From assembly GCA_041918615.1 (NCBI GenBank), contig JAYRVH010000066.1, forward strand, positions 1 to 64,000: a DNA stretch of 64,000 bases, in the 5' to 3' direction. This document shows positions 1 to 9,040 of the stretch, one piece after another. This stretch comes from JAEUJM01 sp041918615. GTDB taxonomy: Bacteria > Actinomycetota > Acidimicrobiia > Acidimicrobiales > DATDAH01. The first letter of the stretch is position 1. Each line of letters begins with the position of its first letter. A program made the position numbers and the translations under genes. The notes below the pieces were generated by a model that worked only from the letters and a program-made list of their open reading frames with translations, was not told the DNA's origin and ran no database searches.

Positions 1-3000
1 AGTACGACCCCGCCGGCACCACCACGCTGTAATCACCAGAACCGTTCGCGACACCACCCCCCGCCAACGAGAAATCCGACGACCGCAACACCGCCACCCA
101 CGCCCCCCCGACCGCCACACCCGAACCCGCCTCCGACACCGTCCCCGACACCCCCGACGGGGCGGTCGGCGCGGTGACCGCATAGGTGGCCCGGTACGTG
201 GTGGCGGTGGCCGGCGCGACCACGGTGTGGCTCCGCGCGCCGCCGTCGGACCAACCGGTGAACGTGGCGGTGTCGCCGCCCGGAAGGGCCGCAGAGGCGG
301 GTGCACTGAGGGAGTTCACCGACCCCACGATGACGCTGCGGGTGAAGGGCGCGTCGGCCGCGCCGCCACCCACGGTCAGGGGCAGGCCGGCGGGGGTGGT
401 GTCGAACGAGAGGTCGACCGGGCGCGGGTCGAGGTCCATGCGGCGCTCGACGGAGTCGCCGCTGGGGAGGGTGGCGGCGAGCCGAAGCTCGAGGTGTGAC
501 GGGTATTCGTGGTCGGGGGCGACGAAGGAGCCCGATCGAACACCCTGGAACGACTGGATCACGTGGGCATGGCAGTTCGACGGGCAGTGCTGCATGACAA
601 GGGTCCAGGTCAGTTGTGACGCGCTCACGGGGACCCCGGTGCCGTCCTCGGCACCGCCCGAGAAGCCGATCGGGTCGCCGACCCGCCAATGGGTGGCGGC
701 CGAGGGCGTGTCGATGTGGGCACGCGCGGGGCCCGCCGGGGAGCCACAGGTCACCGCCGCGTTCGCCCAGTCGCCGTGGTCCAGGGTCGGGCCGTCGCCA
801 CCGTCGTCGACCGCCAGCTCGAGCAGGTCGACGCCACCCACGTCCAGGTCGAGGTGCCGCGTGGGGCTTCGGCCGCGCATCGTGGTGCTCTCGTAGAGCA
901 GGGCGCCGTCCCCGAGGACACGGAAGACGACGGAGCCGTCCGGTCCTGCCTCGTCGTCGACACCGATGTCGGCCTGGAACCGCGTGCAGGACGCCGCGAG
1001 GGCATAGGTGACACGGGACGCGGCATGCACACCGAGCCCCTTGTCGTAGCGCGCCCCGTTGAGCGTGATCGGGCCCCCGTCACGGGCCTGGTCCTCGCCG
1101 TTGCTCGAGTCGAGCTCGACGGGCCCCCAGCCGTTGACCGCCGTCTGCCAGGGGCGGTCGCTCAGCGCGACGGGGCCCGTGGGGCCGCACACGACGAAGG
1201 GGTCGGCCCAGTCGGCGTGGTCGGCCGTCTGGCCGTCGCCGCCGTCGGTGACGCGGAGACGGAGCTCCTGCACCCCGGCGAGGTCGGCAACGGCGGATGC
1301 CGTAGCGCTCGAGCCGGTCAGGGTCGCGCTGCGGAAGAGCTCGCGACCGTCGCCGACCACCGAGAAGACGACCGAGCCCCCGGCGCCCACTTCGTCGTCG
1401 ACGCCGACCTGGGCGGTGAGCCCGGTGCAGTTGCCGCCGAGGTGAAAGACGATCTCCGAGGTGGCGTGGGCCCCGAGGCCGTGGTCGAAGACGACACCGT
1501 CCAGGGTGATGGGGCGGCCGTCGAGGGCCTGGTCCTCGCCGTTGCTGGTGTTGCGCTCGGCCGGCCCCCAACCGTTCGCCATCGAGGTCCACGGGAGGTC
1601 GCTCAGGTAGGAGGACCCACTGGGCGGGGCTTCCTCGCTCCACGTGATGCGGCGGATGGTGCCTCCGGCAAGGTCCACGTAGAACACGTCGCCACCGGGG
1701 CCGATCTGCACGTCGACGGGTCCGTGGGCGCCGTCGACGAGGGTGACGGGGTCGCCGCCGGGGGGCACCGCCCAGAGGCAGTTGCGGCTGTAGTCGGCGA
1801 GGATCATGGCGCCGTCGTAGTCGTCGGGGTAGGCGCCGCCCTGGTAGAAGGCGATGCCCGAGATCGACGAGCTTCCCGACGGGCAGGACTCACCCGGCAC
1901 GACGAGCGCGTCGTGCCGGTAGCTGAACGCCGGAGCGGTCACGGCACCGGCCGCCGCGTACAGGCTCTGGCAGAGGCTGAAGCCGGTGCCGGCGAATCCC
2001 GGCATCGGCCCGTCACCCTCGTAGCAGGGCCAACCGAAGTTCTCGGCGGAGCCGCCCGGGTCGGCGATGCGATCGACCTCCTCGCTGCCGCCACCGCCGA
2101 CATCGGCCACCCACACCTCGCCCGTGCCGGGCTTCACCGCCATCCGGAACGGGTTGCGCAGCCCGTACGCGACCACGCGTCGCCCGTTGGCGTCCTGGCT
2201 GGCCTCCCAGGGGTTGCCCGCCACTCCTGCGCCGCTGCTCCGATCGACGCGGATGACGGTGCCATCGAGACCGAGCGGGTCGCCGGTGGTGCGGGCGTCC
2301 TGCGAGCGCAACGATCCGCCCTCCGAGGTCGGTGGGGCCAGGGCGGTCCCGGGTGCCGTCGGCGGATCGCCACAGGGGTTCCGGGGACTGCCGAACTGCC
2401 CGTAGTCGTCGAAGGTGAAGCTCGCGCCGTCACCACCGCTGGCGTAGAGCGAGCCGTCGGGGCCGAACTCGATGTCGCCGACACTGTGGCTCGGGTACTG
2501 CTGGCACCAGTCGTCGACGAGCACCCGCTCGTTGCCGACCATGGTGTCCCCGCTCAGTTGCAGCCGCGAGAGCCGCCCCGAGATCACGCACCCGTCCGCG
2601 AGCGGGCCCGGCGGGGTCGGGCACGGGTCGCTCGACGCCCCGGCCGCTCCCCACCGCGGCGCCGCCTCGCCGACGAGCGCGTCACGGGCATAGAGCACGT
2701 AGACGAACGGGCTCGCGGGGAACTGCGGGTCGAGGTTGAACCCGAGGAGGCCGCGGTCCCAGTAGTTGTGGACCTGGGTGCGAAGGTCGGCGACCACCGT
2801 GGGCGTCCGGTCGTCCAGATCGTCGTAGACCTTGATGATGCCGCTCTTCTCGGCCACGAACACCCGGCCGTCGGACGCGAACCGCACCACGGTCGGATTG
2901 GTGAGCCCGGCAATCGCGACCGTGTCCTGGAACCCCGCCGGCAGAGTCTCCGCGTCGGCGGGCATCACCCCCACAACACCGCTTGGACCCACCCCGGCCG

Positions 3001-3097
3001 CCGCAATCGACCCCAGCGCCACCGCGAACGCCAACGCCAACGCCAGGGTCTTCCCACGGTGCGGTCGGGGGGAGCGCCGCACACTGGCTGAGATCAT
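1..3097 (-). CDS. Secreted PQQ-type sugar dehydrogenase with two NPCBM-like domains (partial at left edge)
   Basis: At least 1,032 codons, read from ATG 3097 off the left edge. A basic N-terminus and hydrophobic stretch (about residues 14-38) look like a signal peptide or anchor. Residues about 50-480 resemble the soluble glucose/sorbosone dehydrogenase beta-propeller: a His in PSHSVGD followed by FGPDGSLYASGGDG (about 203-220), and GLRNPF (about 312) matching the family RNP motif. Two NPCBM-like carbohydrate-binding modules follow (about 490-625 and 640-790), each with a WxxxxNGWGP start and NGEDQA. After a beta-sandwich-like region, the visible end resembles a carboxypeptidase-regulatory-like repeat. 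It probably oxidises extracellular sugars or acts as a carbohydrate-binding surface protein. The ligand and true C-terminus are unknown. Confidence 0.85.
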   Translation of the reverse strand, partial: MISASVRRSPRPHRGKTLALALAFAVALGSIAAAGVGPSGVVGVMPADAETLPAGFQDTVAIAGLTNPTVVRFASDGRVFVAEKSGIIKVYDDLDDRTPTVVADLRTQVHNYWDRGLLGFNLDPQFPASPFVYVLYARDALVGEAAPRWGAAGASSDPCPTPPGPLADGCVISGRLSRLQLSGDTMVGNERVLVDDWCQQYPSHSVGDIEFGPDGSLYASGGDGASFTFDDYGQFGSPRNPCGDPPTAPGTALAPPTSEGGSLRSQDARTTGDPLGLDGTVIRVDRSSGAGVAGNPWEASQDANGRRVVAYGLRNPFRMAVKPGTGEVWVADVGGGGSEEVDRIADPGGSAENFGWPCYEGDGPMPGFAGTGFSLCQSLYAAAGAVTAPAFSYRHDALVVPGESCPSGSSSISGIAFYQGGAYPDDYDGAMILADYSRNCLWAVPPGGDPVTLVDGAHGPVDVQIGPGGDVFYVDLAGGTIRRITWSEEAPPSGSSYLSDLPWTSMANGWGPAERNTSNGEDQALDGRPITLDGVVFDHGLGAHATSEIVFHLGGNCTGLTAQVGVDDEVGAGGSVVFSVVGDGRELFRSATLTGSSATASAVADLAGVQELRLRVTDGGDGQTADHADWADPFVVCGPTGPVALSDRPWQTAVNGWGPVELDSSNGEDQARDGGPITLNGARYDKGLGVHAASRVTYALAASCTRFQADIGVDDEAGPDGSVVFRVLGDGALLYESTTMRGRSPTRHLDLDVGGVDLLELAVDDGGDGPTLDHGDWANAAVTCGSPAGPARAHIDTPSAATHWRVGDPIGFSGGAEDGTGVPVSASQLTWTLVMQHCPSNCHAHVIQSFQGVRSGSFVAPDHEYPSHLELRLAATLPSGDSVERRMDLDPRPVDLSFDTTPAGLPLTVGGGAADAPFTRSVIVGSVNSLSAPASAALPGGDTATFTGWSDGGARSHTVVAPATATTYRATYAVTAPTAPSGVSGTVSEAGSGVAVGGAWVAVLRSSDFSLAGGGVANGSGDYSVVVPAGSY

Positions 3098-3152
3098 GTG
3101 CCGGCCTCCGCCCTGGGCCCTACGTCGAAGAGATCCTGCTGTTGCCCCACTT

Positions 3153-3182
3153 AGAGTAGTTGAATTCACCACTCATGGTCAA
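3153..3182 (-). promoter_or_regulatory. Candidate sigma-70-like promoter for the secreted sugar dehydrogenase
   Basis: On the minus strand, TTGACC (3182-3177) is followed by an 18-base spacer and TACTCT (3158-3153). A transcript would start near 3146 and leave about a 50-base leader before ATG 3097. This is the only AT-richer patch in the 192-base gap between the divergent sugar dehydrogenase and wecB. Pattern match only. Confidence 0.4.
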
Positions 3183-3289
3183 CAGCAAGCACGACCGGGT
3201 GCGGTGCCCTCTGCAGGCCCACCCGGGTGGATCAGGCCGAACGGCCGCGGCCGCGCCGCTGATTCCCCCGCGTCGACCAAGATGGGCGG

Positions 3290-4393
3290 GTGACCTCCTC
3301 ACCCCCCGGCGGCATCGCGGTGATCCTGGGGACCCGGCCCGAGATCGTGAAGCTCGCCGGCATCATCCGCGGCCTCGGCGACCGCGCCCGGGTCATCCAC
3401 ACCGGCCAGCACTACGACGCCGAGCTGTCCGACGTCTTCTTCTCGCAGTTCGGCCTGCACCCACCGGTCGAGGTCCTCGACGTCGGTGGCCGCTCGCGGG
3501 GCCACCAGATCGGCGAGGCCACCGCTCGGCTCGACACCGCCTTCACCGCGCACCCGCCCGAGGCCGTGGTGGTGCAGGGCGATACGAACAGCGCCCTCGC
3601 CGGCGGGCTGGCCGCAAACGCCGGTGCGATCCCGCTCGTCCACGTGGAGGCGGGCCTGCGGAGCTTCGACCGGGGGATGCCGGAGGAGCACAACCGCGTG
3701 CTCGTCGATCATGTGGCCGACCTGTGCCTCGCCCCCACCGAGGCCAGTCGCGGCAACCTGCTGGCCGAAGGCATTCCCGACGGGCGCATCGTGGTGACCG
3801 GCAACACCGTGGTCGAGGCCGTGCTCGAGCTGCTGCCGTCCCCCGAGGACCGCCACAGGCTGCTGCGCGAGCACGGGGTCGCGGCCGAGGGCTTCGTCCT
3901 GTCCACCTTCCACCGGCCCGAGAACGTCGACGACCCCGACACCCTGAAAGCCATTCTCGACTCGCTCATCGCCCTCCCGCTCCCCGTGCTCATCCCGGTG
4001 CACCCTCGCCTGGCCGCCCGGGTCGAGTCGTTCGGTCTGACGGCCAGGCTCGAGGCGCTCCGCCCGGTGCCGCCGCTCGGCTACCGGGAGTTCCTCGGCC
4101 TCTTCGCCGAGGCCGCGTTCGCCGTGTCCGACTCGGGCGGCGTGCAGGAGGAGGCCAGCGTGGTCAAGCGACCCGTGGCGGTCGTCCGGCGGTCGACCGA
4201 ACGACCCGAGGTGCTCGGGACGTTCTCCACCCTTGTCGTCACAGGTCCCGCCATCGCCGACGCGGCCCGCGAGTGGCTCGGCGACCCGGCTGCGGTGCAC
4301 GCCCGGCTGTCGGCGGTCGCGTCGCCCTACGGCGACGGCTCGGCGAGCCGTCGGTCGGCTGCGGCGATCGGCCGGCTGCTCGACGCCACATAG
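3290..4393 (+). CDS. wecB: UDP-N-acetylglucosamine 2-epimerase (non-hydrolysing)
   Basis: The 367-residue protein has the full family layout: GTRPEIVKL near the N-terminus, GDTNSALAGGL, HVEAGLRSFDR (acidic catalytic region), FHRPENVD and the UDP-binding SDSGGVQEEA near residue 285. The enzyme interconverts UDP-GlcNAc and UDP-ManNAc in the cytoplasm for cell-wall or surface polysaccharide. The start is GTG 3290; the fold begins only about 10 residues later, so it cannot be far off. Length matches the family. It diverges from the secreted sugar dehydrogenase and converges on an LPXTG protein and a DUF4012 protein, which suggests an envelope-glycan locus. Confidence 0.93.
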   Translation: MTSSPPGGIAVILGTRPEIVKLAGIIRGLGDRARVIHTGQHYDAELSDVFFSQFGLHPPVEVLDVGGRSRGHQIGEATARLDTAFTAHPPEAVVVQGDTNSALAGGLAANAGAIPLVHVEAGLRSFDRGMPEEHNRVLVDHVADLCLAPTEASRGNLLAEGIPDGRIVVTGNTVVEAVLELLPSPEDRHRLLREHGVAAEGFVLSTFHRPENVDDPDTLKAILDSLIALPLPVLIPVHPRLAARVESFGLTARLEALRPVPPLGYREFLGLFAEAAFAVSDSGGVQEEASVVKRPVAVVRRSTERPEVLGTFSTLVVTGPAIADAAREWLGDPAAVHARLSAVASPYGDGSASRRSAAAIGRLLDAT

Positions 4394-4451
4394 CGCGTCT
4401 GGCACCCAGGTAGCGCACCCGTCACCGCCCGCGACCAGGCCGAGAACGTGA

Positions 4452-4477
4452 ACAGCGCGCCCCGAGGGGCGCGCTGT
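4452..4477. terminator. Bidirectional intrinsic-terminator-like hairpin
   Basis: Perfect 11-bp arms ACAGCGCGCCC / GGGCGCGCTGT enclose the tetraloop CGAG. It lies between the convergent wecB (stop 4393) and LPXTG gene (stop 4528). No U-tract follows on either strand, as is common for high-GC actinobacterial terminators. Confidence 0.6.
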
Positions 4478-4527
4478 CCGTGCCAGGGTGCTCTCGAACG
4501 AGGGGGCGTCGCCGACACCCCCGGCGG

Positions 4528-4830
4528 TCAGCCCTCGACGGCCTTTGCGTGCTGGCGCCTGCTCACCAGCACGAATCCCGCACCGGCGAGCAGTACCCCG
4601 CCACCGACGAGCAGCAGCGTCTGGGTGTGGTCACTCCCCGTGCGGGGCAGCGCCGGGGGTGGGCTCACCGATCGCTCCTGGACCGAGACCGGTGGGTTGG
4701 TGGGCGTCGGGTAGTCCTGCGCGCCCGCAGGTGCCGTCACTCCGAGAAGGAGCAGCAACGCGAGCCCGCCGGCCGCGAGGATCGCCCGGAGGGGGCTGAT
4801 CTTGGGAAGTCGCTCAAGTTGCGAAGACAT
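4528..4830 (-). CDS. Small LPXTG-type cell-wall-anchored protein
   Basis: 100 residues from ATG 4830, preceded by AGGTGATC as a ribosome site. An upstream in-frame start at 4902 would add 24 residues ahead of the signal peptide and is less likely. Layout: basic N-terminus, hydrophobic signal peptide (about 15-37, ending PAGAQ), a Pro-rich linker (40-60), LPRTG at 61-65, a membrane segment (about 70-90) and a positive RRQHAK tail. This is a complete sortase sorting signal with almost no extracellular domain, so it may be a minor wall component, a spacer or a signal-only protein. No sortase gene lies in the window. Confidence 0.8.
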   Translation of the reverse strand: MSSQLERLPKISPLRAILAAGGLALLLLLGVTAPAGAQDYPTPTNPPVSVQERSVSPPPALPRTGSDHTQTLLLVGGGVLLAGAGFVLVSRRQHAKAVEG

Positions 4831-4932
4831 GATGACGATCACCTGAGGGTCGGGGTCTGTGTGGATACGGCCACAGTACACCGACTCTCCCTTCTCCGCC
4901 ACCCTCCGTGGGATTATTTCTCCAAAGACTCA

Positions 4933-6669
4933 CTACATGCGGTTCGAGGGCAGCGCGAGGTCCATCTGCGGGGTGTCCCGATCGTTCCATCGCAGGCCAC
5001 CGGGACCCGACCATTCGATGTGGGGCACGCGGGCCGACGGCGCCACGGCGAGGGTCTCGACGCCGGGCGGCACGAGGAACGACACCCGCCACTCGACCGT
5101 GTCGCCCGGCGCGAGGACGGCTGGCACGGCCAGCACCTGGCTGCGGCCGTCGCGGCCGGCGGTGACACCCTCGGCCAGGGAGCTGCGGACCACCTCGGAC
5201 CCCTGCGGCATCGTGAGGGCCAGGAAGCCGTCGTATCGGCCGTAGGCACCCTCCCCCGCGATGTAGGCGGGCTGCCCCTCGGGCACCTCGTTCGTCACCT
5301 GGAGTCGCAACGAGACGAGGGTCCCCTCGGTCACCGCCCGGGTACGCACGCGACCCCGCACCGACTGGTACTGGTCCAACTTGTTGCCGCCGCGGTTCAA
5401 CAGCCCGACGAGCATGGCATCGTCGTCGACCGAGCCACTGAGTCCGGCCTGCTCCCAGGCCGACTGTGCCCGATCCGACCGCGACCACATCATCAGGTGA
5501 CGGCCCGAGACCGAGTCACGGAGCCCGTCGGCGAGTGCCGGGAGGTCGGGCGAGGTCCCGTCGAATCGCTCGAGCACAGCCCGGGCCACCTCGGACAGCC
5601 GGTCCCGACGCTCGGTCTGGTCGGGGTCGTCCAGGTACTGGTCGTGCAGCAGCAGTTGCTGCGCGTTCTCGGCGGTCACGGCCTCGCCGCCCACCTCGAC
5701 CGGTCCCGTCGCCTCGAGCAGGCCCGCCAGGGCCACCACGTCCACCGCGATCACCCCGTCGATGCTCGGACGCCCCGATGCCTCCCACATCCGTGCCGCC
5801 ATCTCCGCGTTGACGGGAAACCGCGGGGTCAGCCCGAGGTTGCGCCACTCGCGGTTCGGATTGGCGAACCCCCACCGGGCCTCGAGGTCCGCATCCCGGT
5901 ACGGCACGCCGCCCTCCGGCCGGAGGTCGGCCGTGGGCTCGAGGTCCGAGAGCGTGAGCCGGCCTCGGTGGAATTCCAGCAGCCCGGCCGACAGGAACAT
6001 GCCCGAACCGGCGCGCATCTCGGCGTTGTTGCCGGCGATCAACAGGTAGGTAGACGGGCCCGCCATGACGTCGGCCAGCGAGCGGGCCGCGTCACGGGTG
6101 TGCAGGAGCGCCAACTCGACGCCGTCCTTCTCGCGGGCGAAGTCGCCGCGGGCGGCGGCAGCCGGCCCGATGAGGTCGAACGAGGGGCCGAGCGGGACGG
6201 TCGCCACCCGGGCGGCGGTGACCTCGGCGATGTCGGCCAGGTCCCGAAGGGACCGCACCCGACCCTCCCCGGGCGGGATGCTGCCACTCAACTCCGAGCG
6301 CGCCGCCTCCGCCCCGTCCACCGAGATGGCGGCGACCCCGGCCGCGGCCGCGGAGAGCGAGCCGAAGGACTCGATCTGGCGGCCCAGGACAGGGGTGAGC
6401 CGGAGGGGGGCGAGCAACGGGGAGCGGGCCCGGTCGCGGGCCGACCCGAAGTCACGCTCGGCCGACTCGATGAGCGGGATCCCGGTTCCGTCCAGAAGGC
6501 CCTTCGCATCCAGGTCCTCACGGATCTGATGCAATTGGTCCACCCCCGCCTGGGCCTCCCGGCGGGCGAGGGCGAGCCACACACCGCAGAAGGCGACGTA
6601 GCACCCCGCCACGACCACCCCGACGGTGAGCACACGCCGGGCGCGAGGGCGGAGAGGACGCACCCTCAT
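4933..6669 (-). CDS. DUF4012 domain membrane-anchored protein
   Basis: 578 residues from ATG 6669. A basic start (RVRPLRPRARR) precedes one membrane segment (about 13-34), and the rest should lie outside the membrane. The body matches the DUF4012 family of actinobacteria and Chloroflexi, recognisable by LLIAGNNAEMRAGSGMFLSA in the middle and a C-terminal beta-rich part that forms its own domain (about 440-570). Family members often sit in exopolysaccharide clusters, and wecB is close by. Biochemical role unknown. It is 22 bases upstream of glyA in the same direction but probably not functionally tied to it. Confidence 0.8.
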   Translation of the reverse strand: MRVRPLRPRARRVLTVGVVVAGCYVAFCGVWLALARREAQAGVDQLHQIREDLDAKGLLDGTGIPLIESAERDFGSARDRARSPLLAPLRLTPVLGRQIESFGSLSAAAAGVAAISVDGAEAARSELSGSIPPGEGRVRSLRDLADIAEVTAARVATVPLGPSFDLIGPAAAARGDFAREKDGVELALLHTRDAARSLADVMAGPSTYLLIAGNNAEMRAGSGMFLSAGLLEFHRGRLTLSDLEPTADLRPEGGVPYRDADLEARWGFANPNREWRNLGLTPRFPVNAEMAARMWEASGRPSIDGVIAVDVVALAGLLEATGPVEVGGEAVTAENAQQLLLHDQYLDDPDQTERRDRLSEVARAVLERFDGTSPDLPALADGLRDSVSGRHLMMWSRSDRAQSAWEQAGLSGSVDDDAMLVGLLNRGGNKLDQYQSVRGRVRTRAVTEGTLVSLRLQVTNEVPEGQPAYIAGEGAYGRYDGFLALTMPQGSEVVRSSLAEGVTAGRDGRSQVLAVPAVLAPGDTVEWRVSFLVPPGVETLAVAPSARVPHIEWSGPGGLRWNDRDTPQMDLALPSNRM

Positions 6670-6691
6670 CCCGTCGGTTGCGGGCGGGCGC

Positions 6692-7926
<1,235 letters not shown>

Positions 7927-7930
<4 letters not shown>

Positions 7931-8397
7931 GGGCGGCTCTCGTCTCTCGAGGGAGGATTGGCGTGCTCGATGTCGGCGATCTGGGCGAGGCGCCGTTCAT
8001 GGCGCCCGCCCTCGAAGCCGGTGGTCAACCAGAGGGTGAGGATCTCGGTGGCGAGGCCGTCGGCCACGATCCTCCCCCCCATGGACAACACGTTGGCGTC
8101 GTTGTGCTCGCGAGACAACCGGGCGGTGTAGAGGTCGTTGCAGAGGGCGGCGCGCACGCCGTCCACCTTGTTGGCCGAGATCTGCTCACCCTGACCGCTG
8201 CCGCCGAGCACGATGCCCCGGTCGGCCCGTCCGGTCGCGACCGCCCGACCCACCGCCGCGCAGATGGGCGGGTAGTCGACCGACTCCTCGCTGTGCGTGC
8301 CGTGGTCGTCGACCTCGTGGCCGAGGTCGACGAGGACCGCGATCAGGTGGGCCTTCAGCCGGTACCCGGCATGGTCGGCCCCGATGGCCACCCTCAC
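7927..8397 (-). CDS. rpiB: Ribose-5-phosphate isomerase B
   Basis: 156 residues from GTG 8397, which gives the family start VRVAIGADHAGY. Longer frames run into the upstream phosphatase gene and are rejected. RpiB interconverts ribose-5-phosphate and ribulose-5-phosphate in the pentose-phosphate pathway. Visible: GADHAGYRLK, DYPPICAAVG, GIVLGGSGQGEQISANK (the catalytic acid is here Ser/Gly-flanked rather than the Cys seen in E. coli) and RAALCNDLYTARLSREHNDANVL. It lies between a low-molecular-weight phosphatase and glyA, the same order as ywlE-rpiB(ywlF)-glyA in Bacillus. Confidence 0.95.
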
Positions 8398-8401
8398 GGG
8401 G

Positions 8402-9040
8402 TCACCACGGCGTCCCGGCGCTCGCTGGGCGGACCGGCCAGAGCAGATCGCACAGGCGGCTGACCAGGCCGTCGAGCTCGGCCGCCGTCTGCTCGTAGCG
8501 TTCGAGCGGGAGACCGATGGGATCGGCCACATCGTCGGCCGGAGAGGAGCCGAGGTGGTCGGTGGCCCGGCGACCCTCCGCGGCCCGTTTCACCCACTCG
8601 TCGGCCGTCTCGTCCGGCCGACGCGGCCCGATCCGCTCGCCCCGGCGCACGAGCTCCTTCAGGGTGAAGGCACGATCCGACACCTCGTTGGCCCGGACCA
8701 CGGCCTCGCGGACGTGCATCCGCTCCATGCCCAGGATCAGATCGGCGGCGCCGAGCATCGACGCGTTCATCACCCGGCTGCGGTGGCGGGAGATGTCATG
8801 GCCCAGTCGGGCCACGACCGTGACGCTGTGCGGCGAGGGGGGCTCGCCGTCGCGGTAGATGCCCGCGGACGAGACACGGCCGGATTGGCCGCGGGACGCC
8901 ATCTGGTACGCGAGGAACGCCTCGGCCATGGGCGAGCGGCAGATGTTTCCGGAGCAGAGCACGAGGACGTCGATGTCGCGATTGTACGGAACGCGAGGTC
9001 CCTTCCTAACTTCACCCAATGGCCACGTCGCTGGACCCAC
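8402..9040 (-). CDS. Low-molecular-weight protein-tyrosine-phosphatase family protein
   Basis: Up to 212 residues from GTG 9040. The true start is uncertain: TTG 9019 is possible, and both choices lie within or abut the divergent gene starting at 9019. The phosphate-binding loop CSGNICRSPMAEA and a C-terminal DP (ADDVADPIG) mark the LMW-PTP fold. Its position before rpiB-glyA matches YwlE of Bacillus, an arginine phosphatase. The loop residue that is Thr in YwlE is Ile here (CSGNIC), as in tyrosine-type enzymes, so phosphotyrosine or small-molecule specificity is more likely. A linker of about 50 residues before the final Asp-Pro makes it longer than the usual 150-160. Confidence 0.85.
   Translation of the reverse strand: MGPATWPLGEVRKGPRVPYNRDIDVLVLCSGNICRSPMAEAFLAYQMASRGQSGRVSSAGIYRDGEPPSPHSVTVVARLGHDISRHRSRVMNASMLGAADLILGMERMHVREAVVRANEVSDRAFTLKELVRRGERIGPRRPDETADEWVKRAAEGRRATDHLGSSPADDVADPIGLPLERYEQTAAELDGLVSRLCDLLWPVRPASAGTPW

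Noticed and set aside
689..3091. 800-residue open frame on the plus strand opposite the sugar dehydrogenase
   Set aside because: It mirrors the minus-strand gene, has no recognisable domain and a Gly/Arg/Val composition typical of antisense frames in GC-rich DNA.
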